Part shown: piece after piece, positions 60,467 to 64,000 of the stretch | Layout: each line of letters opens with the position of its first letter | How positions within the stretch are numbered: the stretch's first letter is position 1 | Assembly (NCBI GenBank): GCA_003577145.1 | Contig: QEUP01000004.1 | Span: forward strand, 124,001 to 188,000 | Length of the DNA: 64,000 bases | Source: Acidobacteriota bacterium | GTDB taxonomy: Bacteria > Actinomycetota > Acidimicrobiia > Acidimicrobiales > Microtrichaceae | Direction of reading: 5' to 3' | Translations under genes and position numbers: made by a program | The notes under the pieces: model-generated | Seen by the model: only the letters and a program-made list of their open reading frames with translations | Told to the model about the DNA's origin: nothing | Databases searched by the model: none

Positions 60467-60482
60467 CTGACGCTCATGTCAC
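60467..60482. promoter_or_regulatory. Palindromic operator CTGACGCTCATGTCAC
   Basis: Core TGAC-N6-GTCA in the promoter of the MaoC gene. Confidence 0.68.
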
Positions 60483-60509
60483 CCTAATCCATCCCCCCTC
60501 CGGGGGCCA

Positions 60510-61832
60510 TCACGTCGAAGGGTCCAGCACCCGGCCCAGCAGGATCAGCGCGCCCGTCGGCTGGTGCACGACGGCGAAGACGAAGGGGCGGTCGACCGCG
60601 TGTTCCGCCAGGCCGGCGACGGGGGCAACCGGGTCGGCCGCCGTTCCTGCTGTGCCGAGCCCCGCCGCGGTGATGTCCAGCGGCGCGGACGCGAACACCT
60701 CGTCGAGGTACATCACGGGAAGCGCGGCCAGGCCGGTGAGATCGGCCCCCCCGGTGGACATGGGTGGCTCGAACAGCTCGTCCAGGCCCAGCTCCGAGAA
60801 GGTGGCCTGATTGGCGACCGGTGCCGACAGCGACAGCGACGGCAGCGTGACGAGGGCCTCCTCTGGCTCCAGATCCGCAGCCGCGCCAGTCAGCAGGTCG
60901 GCGTCGAGCAGGTCCTCGAACTCGTCGAACCGTCCCTCTGCCGGCAGGAGCACGACGAAGTCCAGGTCTCCCTCAGCCGAGATGGACAGCACCTCGTAAC
61001 CACCCGCATCGTCGAAGCCCACGGGGACAACGCCTTCGAGCATCTCCACTTGCACCGGCTCGTCTCGAGTGGCGAACTCAGCCTCGCGCGTGCGCGCCGG
61101 GTCGAAGGGGATCAGCCAAGCTGCCCCCACGTCGACCGCGCTGGACGCCACGGCCGTCGTCTCTTCGGTGAGGGATCCCGCAACGGTGAGGGCATCGATC
61201 GTCACGTTCGACGCCTCGAGCGCGGCGGAGATCGCCTCGGCCTGCTCGGAGGGGCTCCCAACCGGGAAGAACTCGGGCCTGACACCGTACTGCCTGCCCG
61301 CCAACTCGCTGTAGGAGGCCAGCACGTTGACGTCCTCCCTCACGAAGAGCGCCGTGTCCGCGTCGACGCCACCGTCGGTCGACTCGACCCCGAGACCGAG
61401 TTCACTGCGCGCCTTGTGCCACTCGCCGTCGGCAAGATCGACCCCCAGCACCGTCTGGAGCTGCGCCAGAGTTGTCGTGCGCGCACCCACCGCAACCGCC
61501 GAGAGCGCGGTGGCCAACCCGTACGGGGAGAACACGAAGTTGCCCTCACCCTCGGCCAGCAGGTCATAGACCCTCAGCGCGAACTCCGCATCGGCTGCCA
61601 CGACGCTGTCGACGGCGACCGGCGTGGCGTCGGTCTCGGTCTCCCGCGGGACCGCTGGACTCGACCTCGTTCCCCCGCCACAACCCGCCAAGAGGGCCGT
61701 GACGCCAACCAGGATCAACCAGTGGCGGACAGCGCGGACCGAGCTGAAACGCGATCTCGTTGGACCGTCAGTGCCCGCTGGGTGCGGGCCATCGACCCCG
61801 GAACATCTCAGCGACGGGCTTCCTGTATTCAC
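60510..61832 (-). CDS. Serpin-family lipoprotein
   Basis: 440 residues. After an unconserved 30-residue start, WLILVGVTALLAGC is a lipoprotein signal. The serpin fold is visible: NFVFSPYGLATALSAVAVGARTTTLAQLQ (helices B/C, key NFVFSPYGL), GAAWLIPFD, VVLLPAEGRFDEFE, and the C-terminal DRPFVFAVVHQPTGALILLGRVLDP (strand s5B, key DRPFVFAVVH). The reactive-loop hinge AGLGTAGTAADPVAP is rich in small residues, compatible with an inhibitory loop. GTG 61832 is the earliest start nine bases after the thiolase stop; the true start is uncertain. It probably guards the cell surface from proteases. Confidence 0.85.
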   Translation of the reverse strand: MNTGSPSLRCSGVDGPHPAGTDGPTRSRFSSVRAVRHWLILVGVTALLAGCGGGTRSSPAVPRETETDATPVAVDSVVAADAEFALRVYDLLAEGEGNFVFSPYGLATALSAVAVGARTTTLAQLQTVLGVDLADGEWHKARSELGLGVESTDGGVDADTALFVREDVNVLASYSELAGRQYGVRPEFFPVGSPSEQAEAISAALEASNVTIDALTVAGSLTEETTAVASSAVDVGAAWLIPFDPARTREAEFATRDEPVQVEMLEGVVPVGFDDAGGYEVLSISAEGDLDFVVLLPAEGRFDEFEDLLDADLLTGAAADLEPEEALVTLPSLSLSAPVANQATFSELGLDELFEPPMSTGGADLTGLAALPVMYLDEVFASAPLDITAAGLGTAGTAADPVAPVAGLAEHAVDRPFVFAVVHQPTGALILLGRVLDPST

Positions 61833-61841
61833 GTCTCGGGC

Positions 61842-63056
61842 TCAGCGGGTGAGCAGGAGGCAGCCGGCCAGCGGCCCGCCCCCGGCCGCCGCCACGCCGA
61901 CTTCTGGGCCACCGGCGACTTGCCGCTCACCGGCCTGGCCCCGCAACTGGAGGACGGCCTCGTGCAGGAACCCGTATCCGTGGAGCCTTCCGGCCGAGAG
62001 CTGGCCGCCATGGGTGTTGAGGGGGAGCTCACCGTCGAGGGCGATGCGACTGCCGCCCTCGATGAAAGGCCCACCCTCGCCGTGCCCGCAGAACCCCAGG
62101 GCCTCGAGCCAGGCAAGCGTTATGAAGCTGAACCCGTCGTAGAGCTCGGCCAGATCGACATCGGCGGGCGTGAGGTCGGTCCGCTCCCACAGCATCGCCC
62201 CGGCGTCCCGGCAGGCCATCGTCGTCAGGTCGTCCCACTGGTCCCACGAGGGCCTACCGTGCAGCGCCGAGCCCACGGCTTCGACGTGGACGGCCGGGTT
62301 GGGCATGTCAGGGGCATGGTCGGCCCGGGAGATCACGACCGCGGTGCTCCCGTCGACGGGGACGTCGCAGTCATAGAGGCACAAGGGGTCGCTGATCATC
62401 CGTACCCCCAGGTAGTCCTCCATCGTCATCGGCTCGCGGTAGACAGCCTTTGCGTTGAGGGCGGCGTTCTTCCTGGCGTTCAGCGCGATCTGAGCGAGCT
62501 GCTCCCTGGTCGTGCCGAACTCGTGGAAGTGCCTCATGGCCATCATGCCGATCCAGTTGGCTGCCGACGGCGCGCCAAACGGAAGGCTCCACTGCAAGAA
62601 GGTGCGGGCCTTGAAGGAGCCGCCCCCGCCTCCCATGGTCACCGCCTCCCTTCCCTTGTCGCCTTGGGCACTGGCCTCCCAGACAGTCCGGAAGCAAAGG
62701 ATGTGATCGGCCAACCCCGCTGCTACCGCCAGGCACGCGCCGATGACCGACCCGAGCTGGCCGGGGGACTCCAGGCCCCCGGCGAACCAGTCCAGCTCGA
62801 GGCGCAGGGCGTCCTGGAGCTCGGTCACACCGACTGCGGAGAAGCCCGGCGGGGTGTCCATGTTGCCGGGATAGGTGCAGATCCCCCCGATGTCGCGGCG
62901 GTCGAGCCCGGCATCGGCGATGGCAGCGAGAGCAGCGTCGATGGTGAGGTCCAACGGCATGCGCTCCCAACGGTCGTCACCTCCGTAGATGCGCCTGCCC
63001 ACCTCGGACTGGCCGATGCCCGAGACGATGGCCCTCTTCTCCAGGTGCTCTGCCAC
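61842..63056 (-). CDS. Thiolase-superfamily protein, Ltp2-like
   Basis: 404 residues from GTG 63056 with GAGGAG five bases upstream. AIVSGIGQSEVGRR, GGLESPGQLGSVIGACLAV (no Cys at the nucleophile site), AMRHFHEFGTTREQLAQIALNAR (key HFHEFGTTREQ), DLAELYDGFSFIT, GFCGHGEGGPFI and NTHGGQLSAGRLHGYGF where thiolases have HPxGATG. As with the 23291 protein, the active site fits Ltp2-type retro-aldolases rather than thiolysis. A DUF35 gene lies nine bases upstream in the same operon, completing the pair. Confidence 0.86.
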   Translation of the reverse strand: MAEHLEKRAIVSGIGQSEVGRRIYGGDDRWERMPLDLTIDAALAAIADAGLDRRDIGGICTYPGNMDTPPGFSAVGVTELQDALRLELDWFAGGLESPGQLGSVIGACLAVAAGLADHILCFRTVWEASAQGDKGREAVTMGGGGGSFKARTFLQWSLPFGAPSAANWIGMMAMRHFHEFGTTREQLAQIALNARKNAALNAKAVYREPMTMEDYLGVRMISDPLCLYDCDVPVDGSTAVVISRADHAPDMPNPAVHVEAVGSALHGRPSWDQWDDLTTMACRDAGAMLWERTDLTPADVDLAELYDGFSFITLAWLEALGFCGHGEGGPFIEGGSRIALDGELPLNTHGGQLSAGRLHGYGFLHEAVLQLRGQAGERQVAGGPEVGVAAAGGGPLAGCLLLTR

Positions 63057-63065
63057 CGCGGCTCC

Positions 63066-63482
63066 TCAGCTACCCCTACGCGGCCGGAACATCGGCAAGT
63101 AGACCTCGTCGTACTCCTCGAAGACGACCTCGACGGGCATCCCGATCTCGACCTCGTCGACGGCACAGTCGACGATGTTGGTGGTCAGGCGCAGATCCTC
63201 CTGCTCGTCGAGCGAGACGATCGCTATCGGGTAGGGAGGGTGGAGGTTCGGATACCACTCCTTGCGATTGATGGTGTAGGTGTGGATGACTCCGCGACCC
63301 GACGCGGCCTCGATCTCTATCTCCTTGCTCAGGCACTCGGGACAGATCGGCGCCGGCGGGTGGATCCAGTAGCGGCAGTCGCCACAGCGCATGAACCTGA
63401 GCTCACCGTCGGCACCACCGGTCCAGAAGTGCCGGTTCTCGGGCGTGATGCAGGGAAGGACCCGGAAGGGCTTGCCGGTCAT
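63066..63482 (-). CDS. DUF35 OB-fold/zinc-ribbon protein
   Basis: 138 residues. FWTGGADGELRFMRCGDCRYWIHPPAPICPECL gives the zinc ribbon (CGDC, CPEC), followed by the OB fold GVIHTYTINRKEWYPNLHPPYPIAIVSLDE (key GVIHTYTINR). Likely forms a complex with the Ltp2-like protein encoded just downstream, supplying the CoA-binding surface. Confidence 0.93.
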   Translation of the reverse strand: MTGKPFRVLPCITPENRHFWTGGADGELRFMRCGDCRYWIHPPAPICPECLSKEIEIEAASGRGVIHTYTINRKEWYPNLHPPYPIAIVSLDEQEDLRLTTNIVDCAVDEVEIGMPVEVVFEEYDEVYLPMFRPRRGS

Positions 63483-63487
63483 CCCAG

Positions 63488-63838
63488 CTAGCTCTCGTCT
63501 TCGACATCTGCGGGCTGGGCCTCCTCGAAGCCGCGGCGAGCCTCGGGCAGCGCCTCCGCTGCCGGCAGTATGCCGAAACCGGGCTGGGTCAACACGATGG
63601 CCCCGGCTATCTCCTCCCAGGTAGCCCCGAGCTCACCGGCCAGACGGGCATGTCGCCTGATGCCCGCCGAGTTCCTGAGGATCACCGTGCAGGCGAGCCG
63701 TATCAGCTCGTGGGTCTTGCGATCCGGTGCCGGCAACGAGTCGATCTGGGAGAGGTAGGCGCTCTGTGCCGAGTGCAGCGCAGGGAAGACGTCGTGCAGC
63801 TCACCCTCGAAGGGGAAGGTCCAGTCCTGCTCGCTCAT
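63488..63838 (-). CDS. Carboxymuconolactone decarboxylase/AhpD-like protein
   Basis: 116 residues. DRKTHELIRLACTVILRN, then SAGIRRHARLAGELGATWEEIAGAIVL match the CMD fold with the conserved His, but the peroxidatic CxxCxxH is SAGIRRH here, so no thiol redox function. A decarboxylase or lactone-acting role is possible. First gene of the CMD-DUF35-thiolase operon (five bases to the DUF35 gene). The remaining 162 bases to the window end show no recognisable gene. Confidence 0.85.
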   Translation of the reverse strand: MSEQDWTFPFEGELHDVFPALHSAQSAYLSQIDSLPAPDRKTHELIRLACTVILRNSAGIRRHARLAGELGATWEEIAGAIVLTQPGFGILPAAEALPEARRGFEEAQPADVEDES

Positions 63839-64000
63839 TGGCCCCCTCGCATCTCCACGGACAGGCCATCAGCACGATAGGACCCGCCCGCCGAAGTTGT
63901 CGAAATCCCTTCACCCGCGGGAGCCGACACGCTCTCTCGCACCGGCCCCACCGCGGCGTCGCTGCCGGGAGCGTCGGTCGGCGGTCCGGGAGCAGCGGCC

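Noticed and set aside
60564-63491. 975-codon open frame on the plus strand
   Set aside because: Antisense to the serpin and Ltp2-like genes, both recognised by motifs and with ribosome sites; the translation is low-complexity.

Overview
The window is GC-rich, densely coded DNA from a high-GC actinobacterium. Frequent GTG starts, 4-base ATGA/GTGA gene overlaps, many lipoproteins with Thr/Pro linkers, several paralogous acyl-CoA catabolism genes, a DUF1918 protein and DUF35/thiolase-superfamily pairs together suggest an uncultured-type Acidimicrobiia lineage. That placement is an inference from gene content, not a phylogeny.

Left part (1-21 kb): the window opens inside a tyrosine integrase followed by two overlapping orphan genes, and this segment abuts the 3' end of a tRNA-Gly, so it looks like one end of an integrated element. 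Next come cell-surface genes (a GT-C-like membrane protein, a glycoside-hydrolase-like lipoprotein, an 1118-residue secreted orphan, an OafA-type acyltransferase with an SGNH domain), tRNA-Pro, a damaged tRNA-Arg-like sequence, a flavin reductase, tRNA-His and tRNA-Lys, a glutamate-cysteine-ligase-like plus M20 peptidase pair, and an ABC exporter operon (permease, two unequal ATPases, TetR) with a double operator in its promoter. A CapA-family lipid-anchored or secreted protein closes this part.

Right part (19.7-64 kb): mostly CoA-thioester catabolism. There are two acyl-CoA dehydrogenases, three acyl-CoA-forming enzymes, three crotonases (only one keeps both usual catalytic glutamates), an SDR, a MaoC hydratase, five thiolase-superfamily proteins and three DUF35 domains (one fused), a class II aldolase, an LLM flavin enzyme and a complete branched-chain-type ABC importer with fused permeases. 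Interspersed are two paralogous TetR regulators, an ECF sigma/anti-sigma-like pair, a CDGSH protein, an arylsulfotransferase-like protein, a serpin lipoprotein, a glutaminyl cyclase and two beta-propeller lipoproteins.

The most notable pattern is a palindrome, (C/T)TGAC-N6-GTCA(G/A), found nine times (seven with intact TGAC/GTCA arms, two with one mismatch), always in a promoter region: both sides of the fadE/acyl-CoA-synthetase divergent promoter, the aldolase-thiolase operon, the SDR-ligase-dehydrogenase operon and its divergent TetR (two sites), the ABC importer, the crotonase-thiolase operon, the beta-propeller lipoprotein operon and the MaoC gene. This ties import, activation and side-chain degradation of one substrate class into a single inferred TetR regulon. 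Within it lies a fused HMG-CoA-synthase-like/DUF35 protein next to a canonical thiolase, resembling the archaeal thiolase-HMGCS-DUF35 complex but with the synthase cysteine apparently replaced, and an Ltp2-like retro-aldolase/DUF35 pair; a second such pair lies in the last operon, where I saw no such site. Steroid-like or branched-acid side-chain degradation is the best guess, but the substrate is not proven by the sequence.
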